Shown piece after piece: positions 1 through 7,894 of a stretch of 64,000 nucleotides of DNA. The stretch spans positions 203,098 to 267,097 of the forward strand of contig NZ_JAKKUV010000005.1 of assembly GCF_021864465.1 (NCBI RefSeq), read 5' to 3'. The number at the start of each line of letters is the position of its first letter. The stretch's first letter is position 1. The translations under genes were made by a program, and so were the position numbers. The notes beneath the pieces were generated by a model that did no database searches, was not told the DNA's origin, and saw nothing but the letters and a program-made list of their open reading frames with translations. This stretch comes from Hyphobacterium sp. SN044 (lineage in GTDB: Bacteria > Pseudomonadota > Alphaproteobacteria > Caulobacterales > Maricaulaceae).

Positions 1-512
1 ACGGCCAGCGCATCGCCCATCGCCATCATCAGCGTCGTGGACGTCGTTGGGGCGCGCGTCTCGCCGCACGCTTCCGGCGCATCGGGAACGAAGAGGTGAT
101 AGTCCGCGCCGCGCGCCAGCACGGAATCACGCCCTGCCGTCATCGCGATCAGCGGGGTCGCAAAGCGGCGGCAATAAGCGATCAGGTCCCCCAGCTCCCG
201 TGTCTCGCCCGATTTCGACAACGCCAGGACGGCATCGTCCGGCGTGATCATGCCGAGATCGCCGTGGCTGGCCTCGGTCGGGTGGACGAAATAGGCGGGC
301 GTCCCCGTCGAGGCGAGCGTCGCGGCGATCTTGCGCGCGACATGGCCGGACTTGCCGACCCCGGCGCAGATCAGCCGCCCCTTGATGGCGTTCACCAGCG
401 CAACGACGCGCGCGAATTCTCCGTCGATGGATTGCGCCAGCGCCTCGAGCGCATCGCGTTCCATCTCGATGACGCGGCGGCCCGCCGCGCTGGCCTTATC
501 TTGGTCGTTCAT
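1..512 (-). CDS. kdsD: Arabinose-5-phosphate isomerase, SIS domain (partial)
   Basis: The enzyme converts ribulose-5-phosphate to arabinose-5-phosphate, the first step of Kdo synthesis for lipopolysaccharide, in the cytoplasm. Only the first 170 residues are present because the gene runs off the left edge of the window. They begin at an ATG and show the sugar-isomerase (SIS) fold: GVGKSG at residues 51-56, HPTEASHGDLG at 77-87 and SKSGET at 99-104, all typical of the KdsD/KpsF/GutQ family. The tandem CBS domains expected at the C-terminus would lie outside the window. KpsF or GutQ paralogues cannot be distinguished from this fragment. The gene is divergent from gpmA. Confidence 0.9.
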   Translation of the reverse strand, partial: MNDQDKASAAGRRVIEMERDALEALAQSIDGEFARVVALVNAIKGRLICAGVGKSGHVARKIAATLASTGTPAYFVHPTEASHGDLGMITPDDAVLALSKSGETRELGDLIAYCRRFATPLIAMTAGRDSVLARGADYHLFVPDAPEACGETRAPTTSTTLMMAMGDALA

Positions 513-652
513 GGCTTCGCCTTTTAGGCCCGCGGAGACGAAAAGGCGAGTGGAAGACCGCGCTTCGCGTAGCTTGCCCGCAGCAGCCCGGCGGGCTATC
601 CCGCTGAGACCTGCCGGCCCGTCCGGCATTCACCGTTACAAGGGTCCGCGCC

Positions 653-1375
653 ATGTCCCGACTCGTCCTCGTCCGTCACGGCCAGAGCGAATGGAATCTG
701 CAGAACCGGTTCACCGGCTGGGTCGATGTCAATCTGACCGGAGAGGGCGAAGCCCAGGCGAAGAAGGCCGGAGCGCTGATGAAGGCGGCCGGCTTCGCGC
801 CGAAGCGTGCCTTCGTTTCGATGCTGACCCGCGCGATCCGCACGCTGAATCTGGCGCTCGCGGACATGGGGATGAGCTGGATCCCGGTGGAGAAGAGCTG
901 GCGGCTCAACGAGCGCCATTACGGCGCGTTGACCGGGCTCGACAAGGCGGAGACGAAGGCCAGGCACGGCGAGGAACAGGTGAAGATCTGGCGCCGCTCC
1001 TACGACACGCCGCCGCCGGCGCTCGACCGCGACGATGAACGCCATCCTCGCTTCGATCCGCGCTATGCCGGCCTGGCCGACAGCGATCTTCCGGCCACGG
1101 AGTCGCTCGCCACGACCCTGGAGCGGGTCCAGCCTTACTGGGATGGCGAGATCGCGCCCCGGCTGAAGGCGGGCGAAGACATATTGATCGCCGCGCATGG
1201 CAATTCCCTGCGCGCCATCGTGAAACTGCTGTTCAACGTGTCGCCCGAGGAGATTGTCGGGATCGAGATCCCGACCGGCAACCCGCTGATGATCGAGCTC
1301 AACGGCGATCTGAAACCGGTCTCGGTGCGCTATCTCGACGCTGACCGCGCCCAACCGCTGCCTGCCCTGCCTTGA
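653..1375 (+). CDS. gpmA: 2,3-bisphosphoglycerate-dependent phosphoglycerate mutase
   Basis: This glycolytic and gluconeogenic enzyme interconverts 3- and 2-phosphoglycerate through a phosphohistidine. The N-terminus carries [10 protein letters not shown] with the acceptor His9 and phosphate-binding Arg8. The substrate loop NERHYG is at residues 86-91 with the presumed general acid Glu87, and the second catalytic histidine is His182 in AAHGNS. At 240 residues it has the full length of the cofactor-dependent family. Its stop overlaps the TTG start of the next gene by four bases, so the two are probably co-translated. Confidence 0.95.
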   Translation: MSRLVLVRHGQSEWNLQNRFTGWVDVNLTGEGEAQAKKAGALMKAAGFAPKRAFVSMLTRAIRTLNLALADMGMSWIPVEKSWRLNERHYGALTGLDKAETKARHGEEQVKIWRRSYDTPPPALDRDDERHPRFDPRYAGLADSDLPATESLATTLERVQPYWDGEIAPRLKAGEDILIAAHGNSLRAIVKLLFNVSPEEIVGIEIPTGNPLMIELNGDLKPVSVRYLDADRAQPLPALP

Positions 1376-1824
1376 GCCGGACCGGCGATCTCCGCTTCAT
1401 GGATGCCGCGCTGGCCTGGGCCCGCAGCGGCATCGGGCGGACCGCTCCCAATCCATCGGTCGGCTGCGTGCTGGTGAAGGACGGCAAGGTGGTCGGGGCC
1501 GCACGGACCGCCGATGGCGGACGTCCGCACGCGGAAACGCAAGCCCTCGCCATTGCCGGAGACGCTGCGCGCGGCGCGACCGCCTATGTCACGCTGGAGC
1601 CATGCGCGCATACCGGTGTGACGGGACCGTGCGCGGATGCGCTGATCGCTTCAGGTATATCGCGGTGCGTGGTTGCCCTGCTGGACCCGGACCCGCGCGT
1701 CGATGGAGACGGCCTTGCCCGGCTTGTCGAAGCCGGTGTTGCGGTGGAGGCCGGACTACGCGAAGACGAAGCGCGCGGCTTGAAGTCCGAATTCCTGTCG
1801 CGATTTCCCGCGCCGAGGCCCTGA
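1372..1824 (+). CDS. RibD-like deaminase domain protein (no reductase domain)
   Basis: This is a 150-residue zinc deaminase matching the N-terminal half of RibD, which deaminates the pyrimidine intermediate of riboflavin synthesis. Zinc ligands are His53 of HAE and Cys78 and Cys87 in the PC-x8-C motif, with Glu55 as the proton shuttle. NPSVG at 27-31 matches the RibD substrate loop. The protein stops right after the point where the RibD reductase domain would begin, and no reductase remnant follows. The start is a TTG overlapping the gpmA stop; an internal ATG at 1399 is the alternative and would remove nine residues. It may be a stand-alone riboflavin deaminase or a repurposed cytidine-type deaminase. 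The family is clear but the substrate is not. Confidence 0.8.
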   Translation: MSRTGDLRFMDAALAWARSGIGRTAPNPSVGCVLVKDGKVVGAARTADGGRPHAETQALAIAGDAARGATAYVTLEPCAHTGVTGPCADALIASGISRCVVALLDPDPRVDGDGLARLVEAGVAVEAGLREDEARGLKSEFLSRFPAPRP

Positions 1825-1942
1825 CTTCCGCCGGCGGCATGCCACCGGTGATCAACACTTACCGTTAACCGGCACTGATTAGTCTTTCCACAGGACGTGG
1901 ACCCTACCGGTTCGCGACAGCATCAGGACCCGGCCAAACGCC

Positions 1943-3244
1943 ATGCCCGCGGAAGGTATCGCATACAAGACGCTGACCCAGGCGCAGGTGTCGGAGATGT
2001 GCGACCGGCACGAGAGGCTCTGGTCGGGACGATCGGGCGGCGCGCGGGCGCATTTCGCCTACTGCATTCTGACCGACATGGATCTGTCGCGGCGCGACCT
2101 GTCCGATGCGGACTTCACCGGGGCCATCCTCATCGGGGCCAACCTGTCCGGTACGGTGCTGAATTCCTCAAGCCTCTACAGCGCGGATCTGCGCCGGGCC
2201 AATCTGGAAGGGGCCTCTCTCCGCCGTGCCGATTTGCGCGGCGCGGTGTTGCGCGGCGCGGTCCTGACCGGGGCGGACATGACCGAGACCGATCTGCGCG
2301 AAGGCGTGATCGCGCGGCCCGACCGCGAACGCGGCCTGGCGGTGATCAAGCATGAAACCCGCGCGGGCGAAGCGAATGAAGCCAATTTCACGGGCGCGAA
2401 CCTAACACGCTCCAAGATGACCGGCATGGTGGCGCAGCGCGCCGACTTTACAGATGCCATGCTGCTGGGGGCCCGACTGATCCGCGCCAATCTGCGCGGC
2501 AGCGTGTTTTCCGGTGCCAATCTCGAAGGGGCGGACCTGTCGGGCGCCGATCTTTCCGATGCCGATCTGTCGGACTCGATCCTGGTGAACACCAATCTCA
2601 CCATGTCGAAGCTCGAAGGCGTAAAGACCGCCGGGGCGTTGACCGAAAAGCCCGCCGGCAAGACGCTCGAAACCCTCGGTGCGCCGGTCGCAGACCTCCT
2701 GGCCGATCACATACGCTGGTGCGAGACCGACGGAGCGGAAGGCCGCCCGTCGATCTTCGACGGCGCCGACATGCGCGAACTGCAATCACTCGCCGGCAAG
2801 CGGCTGACCGCTTTCCAGGCGCGCGGGGCCACGCTTTATGGGCTCGACCTGGAGGGCGCGCAGTTGCAGGGCGCACGGCTGGAACGCGCCGACCTTCGCA
2901 TGGCCTGTCTGCGCGGGGCCGATCTGCGCGGCGCGGACCTGACCGGGGCGCGTCTCAACAATGCCGATCTTCGCGACTGCAAGCTGGGACCGCTGCTGAT
3001 CGGTAAGGACCGGTTGATGCCGGCTTCCCTCGCCGCGGCGAAAATCCGCTATGCCGACCTGCGCGGCGCGGACCTCAAGCGGGTCCGGGCAACCGGGGCC
3101 GATTTCTCCTATTCGCGGCTGGACAGCTGCGATGTGCGCCACGGCCTGTTCACCGGGTCCTGTTTCACGGGGGCCCGGATCGATCCGAATTTCGGCGAGG
3201 ACGTGGAGAACGCCGAAGGCGCCGTCGATCTCGACGCGGCCTGA
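1943..3244 (+). CDS. Pentapeptide-repeat protein
   Basis: The 433-residue protein is dominated by A(D/N)LxX pentapeptide repeats, which fold as a right-handed quadrilateral beta-helix. One block runs from about residue 45 to 115 and a second from about 130 to 215. A non-repeat linker at roughly 225-270 precedes a third block that reaches nearly to the C-terminus. There is no signal peptide, so it is probably cytosolic. The first 40 residues are a short alpha-helical cap. Some pentapeptide proteins mimic DNA and protect gyrase, but nothing in this sequence assigns that role. It stands alone between the deaminase gene and the convergent hsp20. Confidence 0.88.
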   Translation: MPAEGIAYKTLTQAQVSEMCDRHERLWSGRSGGARAHFAYCILTDMDLSRRDLSDADFTGAILIGANLSGTVLNSSSLYSADLRRANLEGASLRRADLRGAVLRGAVLTGADMTETDLREGVIARPDRERGLAVIKHETRAGEANEANFTGANLTRSKMTGMVAQRADFTDAMLLGARLIRANLRGSVFSGANLEGADLSGADLSDADLSDSILVNTNLTMSKLEGVKTAGALTEKPAGKTLETLGAPVADLLADHIRWCETDGAEGRPSIFDGADMRELQSLAGKRLTAFQARGATLYGLDLEGAQLQGARLERADLRMACLRGADLRGADLTGARLNNADLRDCKLGPLLIGKDRLMPASLAAAKIRYADLRGADLKRVRATGADFSYSRLDSCDVRHGLFTGSCFTGARIDPNFGEDVENAEGAVDLDAA

Positions 3245-3325
3245 CCCGATCCAGAATAAAAAACGGGCGGGGATAGACCCCGCCCGCGAAGAGTGTCTCG
3301 AAGGGTATGCTCGCGCTGCCGCGCG

Positions 3326-3799
3326 TCAGGCCGCCTTGGACTTGCGGCCCTCGATCGTCTTGGCTTTGCTGCCTGTGCTGCCGATCTCGATCCGGCGCGG
3401 CTTCGCCGCTTCCGGGATTTCACGCTCGAGATTGATGAGCAGCAGACCGTTCTTCAGCTCCGCGCCCGTCACCGACACATGGTCGGCGAGATGGAAGCGG
3501 CGCTCGAAGGCGCGCTCGGCGATGCCGCGATAGAGATAGTTCGGGGCCTCGTCCTCGGAGCGTTCGGCCTTGCGGCCGGACACGGTCAGGACGTTTTCCT
3601 GGACCTCGACGAAGAGATCCTCGTCACCGAAGCCGGCGACGGCCAGTTCGATGCGGTAGTCATTCTCGCCGAGCTGTTCGATGTTGTAGGGCGGGTAACC
3701 GTTCGACGGTTCGGCCTTCGAGGCCGCATCGATCAGGTTGGCCAGCCGGTCGAAGCCGACGATGGAACGGTAGAAGGGGCTGTAATCAACGCCACGCAT
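3326..3799 (-). CDS. Small heat-shock protein Hsp20 (IbpA type)
   Basis: This 157-residue ATP-independent holdase binds unfolding proteins until DnaK/ClpB can refold them. The alpha-crystallin domain spans about residues 35-140, with the conserved NGLLLINLER block near 117-126. A C-terminal I-x-I anchor is present as IEI in PRRIEIG. The N-terminal SPFYRSIVGFDRL segment is the one typical of alphaproteobacterial and enterobacterial IbpA. Control is unusually readable: a near-consensus sigma-32 promoter lies about 140 bp upstream, and the leader folds into a ROSE-like thermometer that covers the ribosome-binding site. Confidence 0.95.
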   Translation of the reverse strand: MRGVDYSPFYRSIVGFDRLANLIDAASKAEPSNGYPPYNIEQLGENDYRIELAVAGFGDEDLFVEVQENVLTVSGRKAERSEDEAPNYLYRGIAERAFERRFHLADHVSVTGAELKNGLLLINLEREIPEAAKPRRIEIGSTGSKAKTIEGRKSKAA

Positions 3800-3860
3800 G
3801 GCACTTATCCTCCAGCTAGAGCAACAAGCCGCTCCGCGATGTTCCTTGCGGAGCGTCCTC
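3800..3860 (-). promoter_or_regulatory. ROSE-like RNA thermometer in the hsp20 leader
   Basis: On the minus strand the leader contains a perfect 7-bp hairpin (3831-3837 with 3848-3854). It is followed by GUUGCUC (3819-3825), which faces the Shine-Dalgarno GGAGGA (3807-3812) eight bases before the ATG. Pairing the two gives alternating Watson-Crick pairs broken by a G-G and a U-U opposition. This is the hallmark of ROSE elements, whose UYGCU motif masks the ribosome-binding site at low temperature. The gene served is hsp20, the standard ROSE target. Confidence 0.8.
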
Positions 3861-3936
3861 AGGCGATCCCTGTCCGCACGCCCGAAGGCCGTGCCGGGGA
3901 CCCGCGGAACCCGGTACCGGCGTTCCGCAGAAGACT

Positions 3937-3964
3937 ATTTGGGGAGCGGTTTTCCCGGTTCAAG
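3937..3964 (-). promoter_or_regulatory. Sigma-32 (RpoH) heat-shock promoter of hsp20
   Basis: Read on the minus strand, CTTGAA (3959-3964) is separated by 14 bases from CCCCAAAT (3937-3944). This closely matches the sigma-32 consensus CTTGAA-N(11-16)-CCCCATnT. Transcription would begin near 3930 and give a leader of about 130 nt that includes the ROSE-like hairpins. Confidence 0.8.
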
Positions 3965-4033
3965 AGGCGAGGCCGTTGCGCCCGGATCGCGCCTCGGCTA
4001 GGGCTATCGCCGCAGCAATTCAGGAAGATCCCC

Positions 4034-5032
4034 ATGTCGCGCTTCGCCCTTCTGACCGCCCTGTCCTCTCTGGCCCTGCTCTCCGCATGTGGCGGCGGCG
4101 AACCGGACACGACAGACGTCGAAACCGGCGGCGATGACAGCGCGATGGTCGATACGGAGATGGCGACCGAGAACGGACTTGCACCGCAGGACCCGGCCGA
4201 TTCGACTGCGACGGAAGGCACGCTTGAGTGGGCGGTGGCCGGTGACTGGCGCGGCGGCGACACGGCGCGCGATGTCTGGAGGCACCCGCAGGAAACCCTC
4301 GAATTCTTCGAGATCGATCCGTCCGGAACGATTGTCGAAATCTGGCCGGGCGGCGGTTGGTATGCGCGCATCCTGGCCCCGTGGATCGCAGCCAATGGCG
4401 GCACCTATATCGGCGCGACCTTCCCGGAATCCAGCCCGAGCGAAGCGCGGCGCGAGGCCCGCGCGAACTTCCTCGCGGAAATGGCCTCCAACCCGGTCTA
4501 TGGCCAGGTTCAGGCCGGTGACTTCAGCGCCGATGTGGCCAATATCGCGCCCGCGGGCAGCGTGGATGCCGTGCTGACCTTCCGCAATGTGCACAACTGG
4601 ATGAGCGGCGGTTTCGCCGAGCGCGCCTTCGCCGACTTCTACACGGTTCTGCGCCCGGGCGGCGTGCTGGGCGTGGTCGAGCACCGCCTGCCCGACACCC
4701 GCGAACAGGACCCGCGCGCCTCGACCGGCTATGTCCAGGAAGCCTACATCATCGCGCTGGCGGAAGAGGCCGGGTTCGAACTCGTCGGACGCAGCGATGT
4801 GAACGCCAACCCGGCGGATACCGCGGACCACCCGTTCGGGGTCTGGACCCTGCCGCCGGTCAGCCGGACCTCGCCCTTCGGCGAGCCGGAAGACCCGGCT
4901 TTCGACCGCGAGCCCTATGACGCTATTGGCGAAAGCGACCGTATGACGCTGCTGTTCCGCAAGCCGCTGCGCGACAACACGCCGTCGGATGCCGAAGAGG
5001 ATGCCGGCGGCGACGCAGGTGAGGAAGGCTAG
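4034..5032 (+). CDS. Exported lipoprotein with class I methyltransferase fold (COG4798 type)
   Basis: The 332-residue protein begins with a lipoprotein signal peptide ending in the lipobox LSAC (Cys19), followed by an acidic, threonine-rich linker of about 45 residues. The remainder matches predicted methyltransferases of the COG4798 group. It has a modified SAM-binding motif, VEIWPGGGWYARIL, then a TFRNVHNW segment and an LRPGGVLGVVEH block. The enzyme would sit outside the inner membrane, where SAM is not expected, so its activity is an open question; similar exported proteins are common in alphaproteobacteria. The ATG at 4034 is chosen because it starts the signal peptide. The stop overlaps that of the convergent hisN gene. 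Confidence 0.8.
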   Translation: MSRFALLTALSSLALLSACGGGEPDTTDVETGGDDSAMVDTEMATENGLAPQDPADSTATEGTLEWAVAGDWRGGDTARDVWRHPQETLEFFEIDPSGTIVEIWPGGGWYARILAPWIAANGGTYIGATFPESSPSEARREARANFLAEMASNPVYGQVQAGDFSADVANIAPAGSVDAVLTFRNVHNWMSGGFAERAFADFYTVLRPGGVLGVVEHRLPDTREQDPRASTGYVQEAYIIALAEEAGFELVGRSDVNANPADTADHPFGVWTLPPVSRTSPFGEPEDPAFDREPYDAIGESDRMTLLFRKPLRDNTPSDAEEDAGGDAGEEG

Positions 5033-5832
5033 GCCGGGCGCGCCGCCGGCGCGAGGCGTTCGAGCGCGGCGGCGTGAAGTTCCGGCGTGGCCGCGGCCAC
5101 GACCTGCCCGCCCTTGTGGGCGGGATTGCCTGACCAGTCCGTGATGATGCCGCCTGCCCCGGTCACGACCGGGATCAGGGCCTGGACGTCGAACGGCTTC
5201 AGGCCGGATTCCACGACCAGATCGACGCCGCCTGCCGCCAGCAAGGCGTAGGCATAGGCATCCATGCCGTAGCGGATCAGGCGGAGGTCCGGGCGCATCG
5301 CCGCGAAGACGTCCGCTTCTGTTTCGAGGAAGAGATAGGGATCGGTCGTCGCCATCAGGGCTTCGTCGAGCCTTGTCTTTCCGGAAACCCGGAGCGGCGT
5401 CGTGACACCGCGATGGGCGAGCGCTGCCGTTTCACCATCGCCGAAAAAGCGTTCGCCGGTGTGGGGCTGATCGATCACGCCGACGCGGGGCAATCCCTCC
5501 CGCGTATGCGCGATGAGCACGGTCCAGGCCGTGGTGCCGGCGATGAAGCCGCGCGTTCCGTCAATCGGGTCGAGGGTCCAGCCGCGGCCATTCGCCGACG
5601 GCAAGGTGTCGAATTCCTCGCCCAGCACGCCGTCGCCGGGGCGGTGTTCGGCGATCAGCCGCCGCATGGCGGCTTCGGACGCGCGATCGGCCTCGGTCAC
5701 CGGGTCGAAGGCTGCGGCCTCCTTGTTGTCGATGGCCGCGCCGGCCCGGAAATAGGGCAGGATGGCTTCCCCGGCCGCATCGGCCAGACGGAAGGCGAAT
5801 TCGAGGTCTTCGGACAAGGAAAAGGCGGACAT
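5029..5832 (-). CDS. hisN: Histidinol-phosphatase, inositol monophosphatase family
   Basis: The enzyme is a member of the Mg2+-dependent inositol-monophosphatase superfamily and most resembles the HisN histidinol-phosphatases, which remove phosphate from histidinol phosphate in histidine synthesis. Visible metal-binding motifs are GEEF near residue 72 and LDPIDGTRGF near 87-96, plus the C-terminal KPFDVQALIPVV block with its metal-ligand aspartate. The ATG at 5832 is preferred to the one at 5853 because AGGCGGG lies a few bases upstream. A second family member (SuhB) occurs at 59860-60654. The DPIDGTRGF signature, rather than DPLDGT-NF, favours HisN over SuhB. Confidence 0.85.
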   Translation of the reverse strand: MSAFSLSEDLEFAFRLADAAGEAILPYFRAGAAIDNKEAAAFDPVTEADRASEAAMRRLIAEHRPGDGVLGEEFDTLPSANGRGWTLDPIDGTRGFIAGTTAWTVLIAHTREGLPRVGVIDQPHTGERFFGDGETAALAHRGVTTPLRVSGKTRLDEALMATTDPYLFLETEADVFAAMRPDLRLIRYGMDAYAYALLAAGGVDLVVESGLKPFDVQALIPVVTGAGGIITDWSGNPAHKGGQVVAAATPELHAAALERLAPAARPA

Positions 5833-5879
5833 CGCTGCCCGCCTATCACGCATCCTGACTGGCTGCCAGATTCTTTGAA

Positions 5880-6269
5880 TCAGGCGGCGTCGTTGGCCGG
5901 TTCACCCGGCTCGAGGGATTTCGCCAGTTCCAGAAGGCGTTTGCGCGGACGCTCGCCGAGCCGGTAATAGGCCCGGATCAGGTCCATGGTTTCCTTCTGC
6001 GAAAGAATGTCGGCCGCGAGGACGGCCTCCGGCTCGTCGGCACCTTCGCGGCGCGACAGGCCCTCGTAGAAATACTGCACCGGCACGTCGAGCGACTCGG
6101 CCAGCTCGAAGAGGCGGCTGGCGCTGACTCGGTTCGCGCCGCACTCGTATTTCTGGATCTGCTGGAAGCGGATGCCGACGGATTCGGCGAGCTGTTGCTG
6201 CGTCAGGCCCAGGAGACGGCGGCGGCGGCGCAGCCGCTTGCCGACGTGAAGATCGATTTCGTTGGTCAT
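5880..6269 (-). CDS. XRE-family transcriptional regulator
   Basis: This is a 129-residue cytoplasmic regulator with an N-terminal HTH_3 domain at about residues 8-65. The core reads LGLTQQQLAESVG followed by the recognition helix FQQIQKYECG. The C-terminal half is helical and ends in a KRLLELAKSLEP segment. The layout is very common in alphaproteobacteria, where such small proteins regulate diverse genes. The start at 6269 is chosen over an upstream in-frame ATG at 6392 because similarity begins at MTNEIDLHVG. No operator could be identified. It shares orientation with the N-formylglutamate amidohydrolase gene upstream. Confidence 0.85.
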   Translation of the reverse strand: MTNEIDLHVGKRLRRRRRLLGLTQQQLAESVGIRFQQIQKYECGANRVSASRLFELAESLDVPVQYFYEGLSRREGADEPEAVLAADILSQKETMDLIRAYYRLGERPRKRLLELAKSLEPGEPANDAA

Positions 6270-6396
6270 GTCGAACTGTCCACCCTTGATGCGTGTACCC
6301 CGCCTCCGGCCCTCGCGCCTGAGGCTTTCGCGTAACAAGGGAGCAAAGCGCGTGCCGAACGCGTCAAAGATGACCAAATCCTTGAAATACACGCAG

Positions 6397-7293
6397 TTAG
6401 GCGAGTTTTTCGACCCAGTCTATCGCCACGATAGAAGCGAGGAAGCCGTCGATTCTCGCCTTGAGCGAGTCGAATGTCCCGGATCGGGTCACACGCGCTT
6501 CATCGAGATAAAGGGCGCGATTGAGCTCGATCTGCACCGCATGACGGGCATGGTCGGGCTGGCCGTAGCGTTCGGTGGTGTAGCCGCCGGCATAGGGCGT
6601 ATTCCGCCGCGTCCTGAGACCCTGGGCATGCAGCGCCGCCTCGATGGCATTGGTGATACCCGGGGCACAGGAAACGCCGTGCCGGTCGCCGATCACCGCA
6701 TCAATCCCCGGCGCGCTGATCGAGGGCATGGAATGGGCGTCTATGACGATCGCGAAGCCGTGGCGGTCGACGAGGCGTGAAACTTCGGCCTCGAGCGCGG
6801 TGTGATAGGGCGTATGGCAGTCCGCGATGCGCTGGTGGATTTCACCGGGGTCCAGGATGCCGGGATGGATCGACAGTCCGTCCGCACCCAGCCGCGGAAC
6901 GACACCCAATCCCGCATGTGCCCGCGGCGAACGGATCGGTGTCAGCGGATCGGCCCGGTCTCCCGTCAGCAGCGGGTCGAGTTCATCGGCGGAGCGGTTC
7001 GGGTCGACATAGACGCGCGGGAAAGTCGCCAACACCAGCGTCAGTCCGGCCGCCGGAGCCGCAGCGTAAAGCTCGTCCATATAGGCGTCTTCGGACCGGC
7101 GCAGCAGTTCCACAGACAGGGCAGACTGTTCGAGAAAGCGCTCCGGATAGGTCCGGCCGGAATGGGGTGAAGCGATGATGACCGGCGCAGTTCCGCGCAG
7201 CGGTCGCAGCACTTCGACCGGCGGCAGCGTTGCCGGGCCGGGCGTGGAGGCCTTGCGTGCCGGAGATGTCAGTTTCACCACCATGGCCGCCAT
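6397..7293 (-). CDS. N-formylglutamate amidohydrolase family protein
   Basis: Proteins of this family hydrolyse N-formyl-L-glutamate to glutamate and formate in the five-step histidine degradation route, or act on related N-acyl amino acids. Diagnostic blocks are SPHSGRTYPERF near the N-terminus, the EDAYMDEL segment, VIDAHSMPS, and NTPYAGGYTTERYG with ELNRALY near the C-terminus. No other hut genes are nearby, so the substrate remains uncertain. The start is placed at the ATG at 7293, with 7284 as an alternative; neither has a strong Shine-Dalgarno. It is divergent from cpdR. Confidence 0.85.
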   Translation of the reverse strand: MAAMVVKLTSPARKASTPGPATLPPVEVLRPLRGTAPVIIASPHSGRTYPERFLEQSALSVELLRRSEDAYMDELYAAAPAAGLTLVLATFPRVYVDPNRSADELDPLLTGDRADPLTPIRSPRAHAGLGVVPRLGADGLSIHPGILDPGEIHQRIADCHTPYHTALEAEVSRLVDRHGFAIVIDAHSMPSISAPGIDAVIGDRHGVSCAPGITNAIEAALHAQGLRTRRNTPYAGGYTTERYGQPDHARHAVQIELNRALYLDEARVTRSGTFDSLKARIDGFLASIVAIDWVEKLA

Positions 7294-7400
7294 GCTGCTG
7301 TGCGCTGCACCGCCGGTCAACCAATTCACCCGCGTTCAGCGGGTTTTTACCAAGAGCGCGTATGGTCCCGCCAACGATCAATTCGGGGGAGTACCGCGAG

Positions 7401-7766
7401 ATGGCGAGAATTCTGCTGGCGGAAGACGACGATTCAATGCGCGACTTCCTGGCCAAGGCTCTGAAGCGGGCCGGCCATGAAGTCATTTCCTGTGCCGATG
7501 GCGATGAGGGCCTGTCGGTCTTCGAAGGTCAGCCCGACGGCTTCGATCTTCTGCTGACCGACATCGTGATGCCGGGCATTGACGGGATCGAGCTGGCCCG
7601 CCGCGCCGCGGAAACGGTGCCTGGGCTGAAGATCATGTTCATCACCGGCTTCGCCGCCGTGGCGCTGAACCCGGGGTCCGGCGCGCCGACACAGGCGAAG
7701 GTGCTGTCCAAGCCCTTCCACCTGCGCGAACTGGTCGATGAGGTGGCGCGGGTGATGGCCGCCTGA
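7401..7766 (+). CDS. cpdR: Single-domain response regulator CpdR
   Basis: The 121-residue protein is a stand-alone receiver domain with acidic pocket Glu8-Asp9-Asp10, phospho-acceptor Asp54 in LLTDIVMPG, Thr82 and Lys104. Its sequence, starting MARILLAEDDDSMRDFLAKAL, matches Caulobacter CpdR. When unphosphorylated, CpdR takes ClpXP to the cell pole and primes it to degrade CtrA, PdeA and other substrates; the CckA-ChpT relay phosphorylates and silences it. The C-terminus ends Ala-Ala, a typical ClpX-recognised tail. An rcdA homologue is also in this window, at 43449-43973. A clear terminator follows. Confidence 0.92.
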   Translation: MARILLAEDDDSMRDFLAKALKRAGHEVISCADGDEGLSVFEGQPDGFDLLLTDIVMPGIDGIELARRAAETVPGLKIMFITGFAAVALNPGSGAPTQAKVLSKPFHLRELVDEVARVMAA

Positions 7767-7787
7767 TCCGACCGGCATACAGAACAG

Positions 7788-7818
7788 AAAAGGGGCGCCT
7801 TCCGGGGCGCCCCTTTTT
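7788..7818 (+). terminator. Rho-independent terminator of cpdR
   Basis: A GC-rich inverted repeat (GGGGCGCC paired with GGCGCCCC around a short TTCC-type loop) is followed by five Ts. It lies 22 bases after the cpdR stop. The preceding A-run makes it able to work in both directions. Confidence 0.85.
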
Positions 7819-7842
7819 CGTTGCGGTGTTGCCGCCAAAGAA

Positions 7843-7868
7843 AAGGGCCCGCTCCGAAGAACGGGCCC
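7843..7868 (-). terminator. Terminator of the TonB-dependent receptor gene
   Basis: On the minus strand, CGGGCCCG pairs around a loop with CGGGCCC and is followed by TTTTCTTT, 26 bases beyond the receptor stop codon. Confidence 0.8.
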
Positions 7869-7894
7869 GATCCCTTACGTCACCTTGCGTTCGA

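Noticed and set aside
3293-4033. An extension of the exported methyltransferase frame back to 3293.
   Set aside because: It runs through the hsp20 gene on the other strand and its leader. The lipoprotein signal begins at the ATG at 4034.
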